From: Azadirachta indica
Lineage: Eukaryota > Streptophyta > Magnoliopsida > Sapindales > Meliaceae
Assembly (NCBI GenBank): GCA_022749755.1
Contig: CM040441.1
Coordinates: 22,507,475 to 22,571,474, forward strand
DNA length: 64,000 nt
Direction: 5' to 3'
Shown here: piece by piece, positions 9,528 through 19,725 of the stretch
Numbering within the stretch: the stretch's first letter is position 1
Layout of the letters: every line of letters starts with the position of its first letter
Program-made: the position numbers and the translations under genes
The notes under the pieces: generated by a model
The model's database searches: none
The model's input: only the letters and a program-made list of their open reading frames with translations
Told to the model about the DNA's origin: nothing

Positions 9528-10498
9528 TCATCAAGAATTTGTGCTTGGTTGCTGCTTAGGGTTAGTTCCCACATCAATCTTGGCAGGAATCTTGGTTGTT
9601 GATTTCACGTTAGAAGTATTTTTGGAAATAGAGGTGTTCCCACGATTAGAAGTGATGTCATGGGCTGATAAACGAGTGCCACTCCCCGTGCTTCTCTTTG
9701 TTGCTTCTTCAACGTTAGAGCCAGTCTACACACATAATTGTAGCTCCAATAAGGTTGCAGTTGCATTATATTTCCAATTTCTAGTCTCAATCCTCCTAAA
9801 TAACTAGCTATCATTTGTTCTTCCGGCTCATCAATGTCACACTTCAACATAAGGTGATCAACTTCAGCATTATATTCTTCCATAGATAGATCTTTTTGCT
9901 TAAAATTGTAAAACTTTAAGAAAATATCTTGCCGATAATTATCCGGTAAGTATTTTCGCTTAAATTCCCTTTTCATCTTTTCCCAAGTGACAATTGTACC
10001 TCTTCCTTCACGTACTCTTTTCTCTTGAAATTTTTTTCACCATAAAGATGCATATTTCTTCAGCTTAATGACAACAAGTTTCACCTTCATATGCTCAAGA
10101 ACATCCTTGAACTCAAAAATTCGTTCAATGGTGTGGAGTCAATCAATAAATTCTTCCGGCTGCATCCTTCCTTCGAAATCTAGAATATTAACTTTCATAT
10201 TGAAATCTTTTTTAAAATGAAAATTTTGTAATTCTCTTGGGTTTGGGGGAGTGCTGCTGCCACTTGACAAGCGACTTGGAACATAGTGAAAAGGATTTAA
10301 GCTCTCTTCTTCTTTACTAAGAGCTTCATGGACATGTTCTATATGCTGCTAAATTTTCTCTTGATTTTCAAATGCCTCCAACCGTTGTTGAAGTTGCTGG
10401 ATTTGCCTCCTCATTTCTGCCAATAGAACATCACGAGGATCAGCTTGTGTGTTTGAAGAACCTTCCTCAAATTGTTTTTGACAACGACGAATAGCCAT
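9528..10498 (-). pseudogene. Family C gag (broken)
   Basis: Starts at an ATG on the minus strand at 10498 (MAIRRCQKQFEEGSSNTQAD), with a Gln/Glu-rich coiled-coil-like stretch (LLAEMRRQIQQLQQRLEAFEN). The retrotransposon gag core follows, seen in DFNMKVNILDFEGRMQPEEFID, VTWEKMKREFKRKYLPDNYRQD and EYNAEVDHLMLKCDIDEPEEQMIASYLGGLR, kept as pieces of these. Stops after NQEKI, after EEFID (Trp to stop) and before KKFQEK break it. It is followed by the CCHC knuckle at 9486-9527. Confidence 0.86.
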
Positions 10499-10508
10499 GG
10501 AACCTTGA

Positions 10509-10520
10509 GCTCTGATACCA
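10509..10520 (-). promoter_or_regulatory. Primer-binding site of family C element
   Basis: The minus strand reads TGGTATCAGAGC, 12 bases complementary to the 3' end of plant initiator tRNA-Met, three bases inside the LTR end at 10524. It confirms the element's orientation and its 5' LTR. Confidence 0.9.
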
Positions 10521-10523
10521 AAT

Positions 10524-11280
10524 TGACGAAAAATCGAGATTTGTGTGGGAATTTAAGTTTTTTACTAAATAAGGTTTGAAATAAGCTCTCCTCCTAAGGT
10601 TCACAATAAAAAGGATACAGAAACACCATCCTAAATTACTATCAAAGGTTGTAGAACTAAAAAGAAAACTCACTATATGAAAATTCTACACAAGAGATAT
10701 AAAGTATAGAATACCAAAATTTTATTTAACTCACTCAAAACAACTTTATTTCAATACTATATATTTGAAGCCTTTATCTTACAAGGAAATAAATGTCAAA
10801 TGTTAGGCTAACAGTTACTAGAAATTTCAATGGTTAGGCGAACAATCATTACCTAACTTTGGCAAATGAATACAAAATTTAAAATTCTTTGAAAATAAAC
10901 CAAAACACCTAAGACTTTGAATTATAACTCATCAAATCTTTCTATAATCTAGAAATTAAACAAAACACATTGTATTTAAGCTAAAAAATCTTTAAAATCC
11001 GTGCATTCAGATTCTACTTTGAAAATGAACATGCTGTGAAGAAGTCGTCATAACTTTCTTTAAAGAACTCCAAATGCTAAACCATAAAATTCTATAAAAA
11101 TTTTACTTCTTCAACTTTCCAATGATACCAACCTCTTTCTAAAATATTATTTCAGTGAATACAGTTAAATTTCAAAATTACCCTTATGACAGCGTCTTCA
11201 CAACTTAGTAAATTAGGGTAATCTTCTTGAACTTATTGGCACTTAAGTTTTGCTATTGATGTTTGGACACTCTCGCGTCA
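10524..11280 (-). repeat. Family C LTR (5' LTR, minus strand)
   Basis: 757 bp. On the plus strand it runs from TGACGAAAAATCGAG to ACACTCTCGCGTCA, with proper TG...CA ends. It is followed by the GATCC duplication and satellite. It differs from the other end of the element by many substitutions and small indels, so the insertion is not young. Confidence 0.9.
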
Positions 11281-11664
11281 GATCCTCATGCAATGGTCAG
11301 TAATAAAACGTGCAGAATGTCTCAAACCGAACTTGTTTTTCGAGTTCGTATCATGTCTGACAAATCCGGCTCCAAAAATCGTAAATTTTTAACTTCGCCG
11401 TTTTCGAAATAAAATGAACCTTAAGGATCATCATTGATGGTTAGTAACAAAACGTACAGCCCGTGTCGAAACAAAGTCGTTTTTAGAATTCGTACCACGT
11501 TTGACAATTCCGGCGTCGAAAATCGTACGTTTTTAACTTTTCCGTTTTCAAAATGAAATGCACCGTAACGATACTCACGCTTTTTTGAGTTCGAGTAAAA
11601 GACATGTGGCTTGTGTCAAAATGAAGTTGTTTTTTGAGTTCGTATCACGTTTGATAATTCCGGC
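11281..11664 (-). repeat. 144-bp satellite, about 2.7 units, minus orientation
   Basis: This continues the array interrupted by the family C element. Landmarks such as GACAATTCCGGCGTCG and TTTTCGAAATAAAATG are in the same orientation as 3943-6069. It ends abruptly after AATTCCGGC, where the next base belongs to a unit of opposite orientation. Confidence 0.88.
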
Positions 11665-14610
11665 TTGTTACGGTGCTTTTATTTCGTAAACGAAAAATTT
11701 GAAAATGTAAGATTTTCGAGGACGGAATTGTGAAACATGATACGGACTCGAAAAACAACTTTATTTCCAGACAGCCTATACGTCTTGTTACTCACCATCG
11801 TGTGACAATCCTTACGGTGTATTTTATTTCAAAAACAGAGAAGTTTAAAACGTGATATGGACTCAAAAAATGAGTTTGGTTTGAGACGGGCTACATCTTG
11901 TTACTCACTATCCCGTGAGGATCGTTACAGTAAATTTTATTTCAAAAATAGAGAAGTTGAAAACGTACAATTTTAGGGGACGGAATTGTCAAGCTTGATA
12001 CGGACTTGGAAAGCAACTTTGGTTCAAGCCGCGCTGCACGTCTTGTTACTCGTTATCGCGTGAGAATCATTACGGTGTATTTTATTTTGAAAACAGAAAA
12101 GTTGAAAATGTACGATTTTCGAGGAAGGAATTATCAAACATGATACAGACACAAAAAAAGACTTCGGTTTGAGATGGGTCACACATCTTGTTACTCACCA
12201 TCGTAAGGATGCTTACGGTATATTTATTTCAAAAACGAAGAAGTTGAAAACGTATGATTTTCAGGAACAAAATTGTCAAATGTGATAGGGACTCAGAAAG
12301 CGACTTTGTTTGGAGATGAACTGCACGTTTTATTACTCACCATCGCGTGAAGAATCTTATGATGCATTTTATTTCGAAAATAGAGAAGTTGAAAACGTAC
12401 GATTTTCGGAACTAAAATTGTCAAACGTGGTGCAGCTCGACAAATAACTTCGTTTTGAGACAAATTGGATGTCTTGTTACTGATAATTGCGTGAGGATTG
12501 TTACAGTGCATGTTATTTAGAAAACGAAGAAGTTGAAAACGTAGGATTTTCGGGGTCGGAATTGTCAAAAAATGACTTCGTTTCGAGACGGATTGGATGT
12601 CTTGTTACTGACCATTGCATGAGGATTGTTACAGTGCATGTCATTTAGAAAACTGAGAAGTTGAGAACGTACGATTTTCGGGGCCGGAATTGTCAAAAGT
12701 GATATGGAATTGGAAAACAACTTCGTTTCTAGTCGGAAGCACATCTTGTTACTCACCATCAAGTGCGGAAACTTACGCTCTATTTTATTTCGAAAACAAA
12801 GAAGTTGAATACGTAAGATTTTCGGGGAAGGAATTGTCAAATGTAATAGGGACTCAAAAAAAGACTTCATTTTGAGAGACGGACCGCACGTCTTATTACT
12901 CAGCATTGTGTGAGGATCCTTACAGTACATTTTATTTCGAAAACGGACAAGTTGAAGTACAATTTTCGAGGCTGAAAATGTCAAATGTGATACGGACTTG
13001 AAACACGACTTCGTTTCGAGATGAGCAACATGTTTTGTTACTCACCATCACGTGAGGAAACTTATGTTCCATTTTATTTCGAAAACAAAGAAGTTGAATA
13101 CGTATGATTTTTGTGCACAGAATTGTCAAACGTGATATGGAGTTGAAAAAAAAAAACTCCGTTTCAAGACGGATCGCACGTCTTGTAACTGACAATCACG
13201 TGAGGATCCTTACAGTATATTTTATTTTGAAAATGGAGAAGTTGATGACGTACAATTTTCGTGGACGGAATTGTCAAACTTGATACGGACTCGATAAACG
13301 ATTTCATTTTGAGACGGGCCACACGTCTTGTTACGACCATCGCGTGAGTTTCCTTACAGTATATTTTCGGGGACAGAGTTGTCAAGCTTAAGACGAATTT
13401 GGAAAGCGACTTCGTTTTGAGACAGACCACACGTCTTATTACTAACCATCGCGTGAGGATCGTTATGGTACATTTTATTTTGAAAACGGAGAAGTTGAGT
13501 ATGTATGATTTTCAAGGCCGGAATTGTCAAACGTGATATGGACTCGAAAAACAATTTCGTTTCGAGACTGACCAGATGTCTTGTTACTGACCATTGCGTG
13601 AGAATCATTACACTGCATGTTATTTCAAAAATGGAGAAGTTATAAATGTAAGATTTTCGGGGTCGTAATTGTCAAATGTGATACAGAGTTGAAAAACGAC
13701 TTCGTTTCGAGATAGGCAGTTCGTTTTGAGACAGGCAGCACGTCTTGTTATTCACAATCACATGAGGAAACTTACTCTCTGTTTTACTTTGAAAATGAAG
13801 AAATTGAATACGTACGATATTCGAGGACGGAATTGTTAAATGTGATACGGACTCAAAAAATGACTTCGTTTTGAGATGGCCGACATGTCTTATTACTCCG
13901 TATCATATAAGGATCCTTATAATATATTTTATTTCGAAAATAGAGAAGTTAAAAAATATACGATTTTTACGGACGGAATTGTCAAATGTGATTCGGAGTC
14001 GAAAAAAGACTTCGTTTCTCGACAGATCGTACGTCTTGTAACTGACCATCACGTGAGGATCATTACAGTACATTTTATTTCGAAAATATAGAAGTTGAAA
14101 ACGTACGATTTTCGCAGACAGAATTGTCAAACTTAATGCTGACTTGATAAACGACTTCATTTCGAGATGAGCCACACATCTTGTTACTTACCATCCCGTG
14201 AGGTTTTTTACAATACACTTTATTTCAAAAACGGATAAGTTGAAAACGTACCATTTTCGGTGATGTAACTATCAAGTTTGATACGAACTCGGAAAGCGAC
14301 TTCTCTTTGAGATGGACCGCATGTCTTGTTACTGACCATCACATGAGAATCATTACAATACATTTTATTTCGAAAGCGACTTTGGGGACTAAATTGTTAA
14401 ACGTGATACAAACTTGAAAACGACATCATTTCGAGAGGAACTGCACATTTTGTTACTCACCATTGCATTAGAATCCTTACAGTACATTTTATTTTGAAAA
14501 CGGAGAAGTTAAAAACATACAATTTTTGGGGCTGGAATTGTCAAACGGGATATGAACTCGAAAATCGACATCGTTTCGAGAGGGGCGCACGTCTTGTTAC
14601 TGACCATCAC
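11665..14610 (+). repeat. 144-bp satellite, about 20 units, plus orientation
   Basis: GAAGTTGAAAACGTACGATT-type phrases recur at 12101, 12243, 12388 and 12532, spacings of 142, 145 and 144 bp. Each unit also carries a TCGAAA...TTTCGA dyad, CGTCTTGTTACTCACCATC and a TTTTATTTCGAAAAC segment. Units differ by about one base in ten by eye, often CG to TG or CA. One unit is shortened near 13345-13375. The array ends in GACCATCAC at the A-II LTR. Confidence 0.93.
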
Positions 14611-15352
14611 TGATGCAAATAAAGTTGTGCAATCACGTCAACAAGAGGAGAAACTCATACATAAGACTACATACATTCAATTACAGCATTTATATGACTC
14701 ACTAAACGTGTCGAGTGGACCGATTACAAGAACTAGAGCCAAGACATTAGAAGGTACATTAAATGGACTAATTAAAAAGTTGTGTGATTTAAATACCATT
14801 CAAGAATGGAAATGTTCAAAAATTGTATTTCATTTGTGTAATTTTTAAGAATCTTAAAATGATGTAATCACTTACATCATACACATACGACATCATTGCT
14901 TACGTTTGCATGTTTGAAATTCGTAGTTTTTAAAAGTCATAAAGTTTGTATTTATTTTGTCAAATTGTTAGGTAGGATTGTTGGCTTAACCTTTGACAAT
15001 TTCCATTTCTATTTACCTCTAAAAAGGCTTTCATTTTAGAAATGAAAACAAACAATTTTGAGCGTTAAATTATTTTTTGTCAGTTATTGTTTTTGAGCTC
15101 TTTAAGTTTAATTTATTGTAGTGTTCAAAGCAACCAAATTTATCATCTAAATTTTTAAGTGTTTTTTTAAGGATTCTTAGTGTGACATTTGAGTATATCA
15201 TAGTCTTACTTCTTATTTAGATAGGTATCGGGTCAAAACTCAATAAACTTGTGTATTGAGAAAATCTTGGGTTTCGTTAGTATATTCGGTTTTGGGTTTC
15301 GTCAGTATATTCGGTTTTGGGTTTCGTCACATTATTAGCGAGATTCATATCA
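14611..15352 (+). repeat. Family A LTR (5' LTR of A-II)
   Basis: 742 bp, TGATGCAAATAAAG to GATTCATATCA. It is shorter than the A-I LTR in the coding-like 5' part and lacks the palindromic TGACGT repeat. The TATA box is decayed to CTCTAAAAAGG. Near the end, about 26 bp (GTTTCGTCAGTATATTCGG) are tandemly repeated compared with the sister copy. Confidence 0.9.
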
Positions 15353-15354
15353 TT

Positions 15355-15366
15355 TGGTATTAGAGC
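15355..15366 (+). promoter_or_regulatory. Primer-binding site of A-II (one mismatch)
   Basis: TGGTATTAGAGC, two bases after the LTR end. It matches the initiator tRNA-Met complement except for C to T at position 7. Confidence 0.85.
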
Positions 15367-15850
15367 TTTGGTTTCAAGGCAAATTTAAGTTATCCTTTAC
15401 ATCTTAAATTAGAATTCTGAAAAAAGAAATATACAAAAAAAAAATTGTGGCCAAATTCCTCCTTAATTGGTCCAAATTCGAATTTTGTGTTTTACTTCTC
15501 TCAATTTATTTTGAGTTCATATTTTCATTTCTACTTCCAAAAAAAAAAAAAGGAAATAAAGTAAAAAAAAAAAAGAGAATTGTTGTTATCTATTATATTC
15601 ATAATTTGTAGTATTGACCTAATATTCCTTATTCTTAATCCACTGTTATCATTGCTTGCATTATTTTCTTAAGAATTGCTTATTGAATCTTGTGATTTGT
15701 TTTGGTTGCTTCTCATCTTAAAATTGCCACGGAAATTTTAATTAAGAGTATGCGAGTATGAGAACATTTGAGTGCTCAAACATGAGAGTGAGTAAAAACA
15801 CGTGATAGAGTGCTTGTGAGGTTTCTAACTTTATTTTGTAGATTTTAAAT
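15367..15850 (+). other. Untranslated leader of A-II
   Basis: About 480 bp between PBS and gag, A-rich with poly-A runs (15422-15442, 15538-15575) and no coding frame. It ends CTAACTTTATTTTGTAG just before the gag ATG, which resembles a 3' splice site. The corresponding leaders are at 19204-19725, 24852-25359, 42095-42582 and, truncated, 55896-56234. Confidence 0.75.
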
Positions 15851-16930
15851 ATGTCCACAATCAAGAAGAAAATTCAACCTTGGGGGTACAACAACCAACC
15901 ACCCCGAACCTACAATTGCAGGCATTATTGGGGGAGATGAGACGAATGATGAGGGGCTGAGTTAGAATCAATCCATGAGAGGATAGATAGGTTGAAAGAA
16001 GAGACATCAAGAGGGTAACATCAAAGGTCTTCCATTAGACAGCCACCTAGGCAAGTGCAACCAAGGGTACAATGGGGTAATGTTGAAGATAATATGGAGT
16101 TAGATGAATCACAAATGAACTGAGGTAGGAATTTGCATGGTTATGGGAATAGGGAAGCTAGGTTGGGTAGACCTAAGTTGGATGATGATTTAGGAAGTAT
16201 TAAGGTAAAAATTCTACCGTTTCAAGGTAGAAACGATCCTGAAGCTTATTTAGAGTGGAAGAAGAAAATAGAGATAATTTTCGATTGTCACAATTACTCC
16301 GAGATTAAAAAGGTAAAACTTACGCCCATTGAATTTATTGATTATGCTATTATTTGGTGGGATCAATTGTTGAAGGATAAGAGAAGAAATCAAGAATGTC
16401 CTGTTAAAACGTGAGATGAGATGAAGACGTTTCATTCCAAGCTACTACCATGGGGAGTTGTTCAACAAATTGCAGCGTCTAATTCAAGAATCTAAAATCT
16501 TAGATGAATACTACAAAGAGATAGAGGTTGCTATGATTTGAGCAAATGTAGAGGAGGATAGAGAAGCTACCATGGCTAGATTCTTACATGGTTTAAATTG
16601 TGAGATCGTAGACGTAGTGAAGATGCAACATTATGTTGAGTTGACAGGTATGGTATACCAAGCCATCAAAGTTGAGCAACAATTGAAGCGAAAAAACATG
16701 GCTAGGAGAGAAGCAAGCACAACTACTACCAACTCATGGAGATCAACTCCTAAACGACAGGAATTTCCATTAATAAAGTCTAATACCGAAGCTTCTAAGC
16801 ATGCTAAATAAGTTGTGCTGCAAAAACAAGGTAACATTGAATCCACCACTTCTAGAAATCGTGACATTAAGTGTTTTAAATGTTAAGGTAGGGATCATAT
16901 AACTAGCCAATGCTCAAATACACGGATACT
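15851..16930 (+). pseudogene. gag of A-II (broken)
   Basis: Capsid-like retrotransposon gag. The ATG is followed after two codons by a one-base deletion relative to A-III. Recognisable pieces are PPRQVQPRVQWGNVED, KILPFQGRNDPEAYLEWKKK, DYAIIWWDQLLKDKRRNQE and [21 protein letters not shown] 14-bp deletion near 16425 lies between direct GAAGAC repeats. Stops occur within SRG*HQR, N*GRN and MI*ANVE. The knuckle near 16872-16913 reads CFKC, then a stop, then GRDHITSQC. Confidence 0.87.
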
Positions 16931-17690
16931 GATGATCAATGCTCAAGGGGAGATTGAGTCGAAAGAGAAAGAAGAAGACGAAACAGAAGACATGCCAGCT
17001 CTTGAAAATAACTACGAAGGGCAATATGCTGTAGAAGGAGAATTATTAGTGGCAAGACAAACTCTTAGCACACAGATTAAGAAAGAAGAAAATGATCAGT
17101 GGGAGAACTTGTTTCAACTCGGTGTTTCGTTAACAACAAAGTTTGTAGCGTTATAATTGATGAAGGAAGTTGCACCAACATGGCCAGCACCGAATTAGTG
17201 GAGAAATTATCGTTACCTATCATAAAACATCCACGACCATACCGGCTTCAATGGCTAAATAATTGTGGAGAAATCAAGGTAACAAAACAAGTGTTAGTGG
17301 CATTTTCTGTTGGCATGTATGAGGATGAGGTCCTTTGTGACGTGATTCCTATGCATGCATGTCACATCCTATTGGGCAGATTATGGCAGTACGATCGAAG
17401 AGTCACACACGACGGTTTCACCAATAGATACTCTTTTACCATCAAAAGGCAACCTATATCACTTGTACCATTAACTCCTAAATAAGTTCTCAAAAACCAA
17501 TTAAAGATGCAAAAAGCAAATGAAAAGAGAAAAGAAAATGAGAAGGGCAAAAATGTGAAAGAGAGTGAGAGGAAAAATGAGAGAGTTGCAATGTTGATGT
17601 GTGAGAGAGAGGAAAAATACAATTTTTATTGCCAAAAAAAGTGAGATCAAGAGAGTTTTACTTTCACAACAGTCCCTTATAGTACTTATG
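16931..17690 (+). pseudogene. Protease and linker of A-II (broken)
   Basis: Reads KEKEEDETEDMPALENNYEGQ (acidic spacer), then after a one-base deletion near 17117 RCFVNNKVCSVIIDEGSCTN with the catalytic Asp. Gly to Glu follows it here, whereas the sister copy keeps IIDGG. MASTELVEKLSLP, PRPYRLQWLNNCGEIKVTKQ and CDVIPMHACHILLGRLW come next, then the charged KE-rich linker. A TAA near 17482 and a one-base insertion in the T-run near 17625 break the frame. Confidence 0.83.
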
Positions 17691-18160
17691 TACAAGGAGG
17701 CCTTTTTGTGTACTGAAGATTTTGCCGGATTTTTGCCAAGCAATGTTATGTTTCTTTTGCAAGAATTCGAGGATGTCTTTCCTGAAGAGGTGCCCCTGGT
17801 TTACCTCTGATTCGAGGAATTGAACATCAAATTGATTTTATATCCGGCGTAACAATTCCAAACTGACCAACTTATAGAAGTAATCCTGAGGAGACAAAGG
17901 AACTTCAAAAACAAGTTAACGAGCTGATGGAGAAAGGGTATGTTAGAGAAAGTATAAGTCCTTGTGCGGTTCCGGTGCTACTAGTGCCTAAAAAAGATGG
18001 GACATGGAGGATGTGTATTGATTGCCGAGCTGTCAACAATATTTTGGTAAAGTATCGACATCTCATTCCTCGATTAGATGATATGTTAGATAAATTACAC
18101 GGATGTTGTATGTTTTTTAAAATTGATCTTAAGAGTAGATACCATCAAATTAAGATGAAA

Positions 18161-18292
18161 GAAGGGGATGAGTGAAAAACTACATTTAAAACAAAATATG
18201 ATTTGTATGAATGGTTAGTTATGCCTGAAGGGGATGAGTGAAAAATTACATTTAAAACAAAATATTGTTTGTATGAATAGTTAGTTATGCCT
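18161..18292 (+). repeat. 66-bp tandem duplication inside RT
   Basis: GAAGGGGATGAGTGAAAAAC begins at 18161 and, with small differences, again at 18227. Being 22 codons, it keeps the frame. It is also present in the sister copy (44896 and 44962), so it predates the block duplication. Confidence 0.92.
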
Positions 18293-18508
18293 TTTGAGTT
18301 AACTAATGCACCTATTACTTTTATAAAACTTATAAACCATGTTTTGCATGCTTTCATTGGCAAATTCGTAGTAGTCTATTTTGATGATATCCTAATTTAT
18401 AGCAAAAACTTGAACAATTATGTTAAAAATTTTAAATTTTTTTTAAATGTTTTAAGGAAAGAAAGGCTATTTGCTAACTTTAAGAAATGTACATTTTGCA
18501 CGGATAAG

Positions 18509-18513
18509 CTTGT
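18509..18513. repeat. Target-site duplication CTTGT, left side
   Basis: CTTGT precedes the reversed family B LTR. The matching right copy is lost in the gap here but visible at 46095-46099 in the sister block. Confidence 0.8.
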
Positions 18514-18901
18514 TGATACGAACCCCGAGTATATTAAACTTGAGACCCAATATCTTTACACATGGAAGCAACCTCTTGGAAAGCTAAATCAGATTCACCC
18601 AAGTCTGCAACCCAATTTTAACTTGTGAAATAGAACCTTAAAATAAATACCCTCAAAGTAATTAGCTTTGATTGTAAGAATCCTGATTCAAGCAAGAATC
18701 AAAATAAGAGAAAACACTCTCAATTTAATTTCATTCCAAAAAGTAATTCCCCCTCCATGGGAGCATGTGACTGAATATATAAGAGTACAAGAGATAAGTA
18801 ATCCTAATTGGAGTGTTTGGCCACAAAATTAAACTTATTCTAACTTAAAATAAAATAAACTGAATTTGGGCTTAATAATTAGAGTTAACAGCCCAAACAC
18901 A
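18514..18901 (-). repeat. Reversed family B LTR, cut by the gap
   Basis: The reverse complement of the last 388 bp or so of the family B LTR, starting TGATACGAACCCCGAG. The rest is in the gap. The sister copy at 45249-46094 is complete and has no internal element sequence, so this is a solo LTR. Confidence 0.9.
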
Positions 18902-19001
18902 NNNNNNNNNNNNNNNNNNNNNNNNNNNNNNNNNNNNNNNNNNNNNNNNNNNNNNNNNNNNNNNNNNNNNNNNNNNNNNNNNNNNNNNNNNNNNNNNNNN
19001 N
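18902..19001. other. Assembly gap of exactly 100 N
   Basis: One hundred N, the conventional size for a scaffold join of unknown length. The left side is a reversed family B LTR and the right side begins inside a family A LTR, so the two sides are not continuous in any copy seen here. Confidence 0.99.
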
Positions 19002-19189
19002 TTATCATCTAAATTCTTAAATATTTTTTTTAAGGATTCTTGGTGTAGCGTTTGAGTAAATCATAGTTTTGATTCTTATCTAGATAGGTATCGGGTCAAG
19101 GCTCTATAAACTTGCATTTTGGAAAAATCTTGGGGTTCTTTATTAAATTCGTGTTGAGTTTCGTCACGATATTGGTGAGGTTCGTATCA
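19002..19189 (+). repeat. Family A LTR, last 188 bp (5' LTR of A-III)
   Basis: The R/U5 end of a family A LTR (ATAGGTATCGGGTCAAGG ... GTTCGTATCA). The upstream part is lost in the gap. Confidence 0.9.
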
Positions 19190-19191
19190 TT

Positions 19192-19203
19192 TGGTATCAG
19201 AGC
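19192..19203 (+). promoter_or_regulatory. Primer-binding site of A-III
   Basis: TGGTATCAGAGC, a full 12-base match to the complement of the initiator tRNA-Met 3' end, two bases after the LTR. It is the only unmutated family A PBS in the window. Confidence 0.92.
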
Positions 19204-19725
19204 TTTGGTACTAAGGGAAATTTAAATTATCCTTTATATCTTTGTTATTCCTTTACTTCTTCAATTAGAATTCTGAAAAAAAAAAAAATAAAACAAAAAA
19301 AATTATATATATATATATATTGTGGCCAAATTCCTCCTTGATTGGTCCAAATTCCAATTTTGTATTTTATTTCCTTTAATTTATTTTGAGTTCATATTTT
19401 CATTTCTACTTCCTGAAAAACAAAAAGAAATAAAGTAAAAAAAATTAAAAAAAAGAGAATTGTTGTTATCTATTATATTCATAATTTCTTGTAGTAATTT
19501 CTAATATTCTTGATCCAATATTGTCATTGCTTGCATCAATTTCTTAAGAATTATTTATTAAATCTTGTGATTTGTTTTGATTGCTTCTCATCTTAAAATT
19601 GTCACTGAAATTTTAATTAAGAGTGTGTGAGTGTGAGTACATTTGAGTGCTCAAACACGAGAGTGAGTGAAAACACGTGAGGGAGTGCTTATGAGGTTTC
19701 TAACTTTGTTTTGCAGATTTTAAAT
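19204..19725 (+). other. Untranslated leader of A-III
   Basis: Noncoding and A/T-rich, with a (TA)n run at about 19303-19320 and poly-A tracts near 19275 and 19440. It ends CTAACTTTGTTTTGCAG ten bases before the gag ATG. That is a good polypyrimidine-AG acceptor, suggesting but not proving a spliced leader. Confidence 0.7.

Larger units (their letters stand above)
6070..11280 (-). mobile_element. Family C Ty3/gypsy element carrying a family B fragment
   Basis: A minus-strand element. From right to left it has 5' LTR (11280-10524), PBS (10520-10509), gag, CCHC knuckle, protease and the start of RT (to 8383). Its own RT remainder, RNase H and integrase are absent and replaced by a plus-strand family B integrase plus LTR (6830-8382). 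Its 3' LTR (6829-6070) follows. GATCC flanks both ends, so the outer boundaries are one insertion into satellite. The family B piece is a later nested insertion that lost its own 5' part together with the family C pol. Confidence 0.85.
17691..18513 (+). pseudogene. Reverse transcriptase of A-II (broken, internal duplication)
   Basis: RT motifs are [52 protein letters not shown] and [15 protein letters not shown] 66-bp segment is duplicated in frame at 18161-18292, so EGDE...LVMP is read twice. Stops include TGG-to-TGA in both duplicates. The chain ends at CTFCTDKL, where the reversed LTR is inserted. It carries the shared family A frameshift near 17800. Confidence 0.88.
14611..18901 (+). mobile_element. 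Element A-II, family A, truncated by a reversed LTR and the gap
   Basis: 5' LTR (14611-15352), PBS, leader, gag, protease and RT up to FCTDKL, all of family A type. At 18514 a reversed family B LTR interrupts RT and runs into the assembly gap. The sister copy at 41364-46660 shows the missing part. Every domain has stops or frameshifts. The 5' LTR starts within the satellite phrase GACCATCAC. Confidence 0.9.

Noticed and set aside
9123..9807. Plus-strand frames of 159 and 130 codons
   Set aside because: They lie opposite family C gag, knuckle and protease, whose motifs (CFKC...HIASEC, IIDGG) are clear on the minus strand. The plus frames have no recognisable domain.
12293..14175. Minus-strand frames of 80-140 codons in the satellite as candidate genes
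   Set aside because: They are the same 48-residue pattern repeated because the unit is 144 bp. Their starts and stops fall at random unit variants, and the same pattern appears in every array.
11281..14610. CRISPR array
   Set aside because: The repeats are contiguous 144-bp units without unique spacers, there are no cas genes, and the context is a plant-type retrotransposon landscape.
14552..14848. 98-codon plus frame as a separate gene
   Set aside because: It joins satellite to the coding-like 5' part of the A-II LTR. The recognisable part (NVSSGPITRTRAKTLEGTLN) is the integrase tail encoded in every family A LTR.
19303..19320. (TA)n run as a functional element
   Set aside because: A simple microsatellite in the A-III leader, absent from the other leaders.
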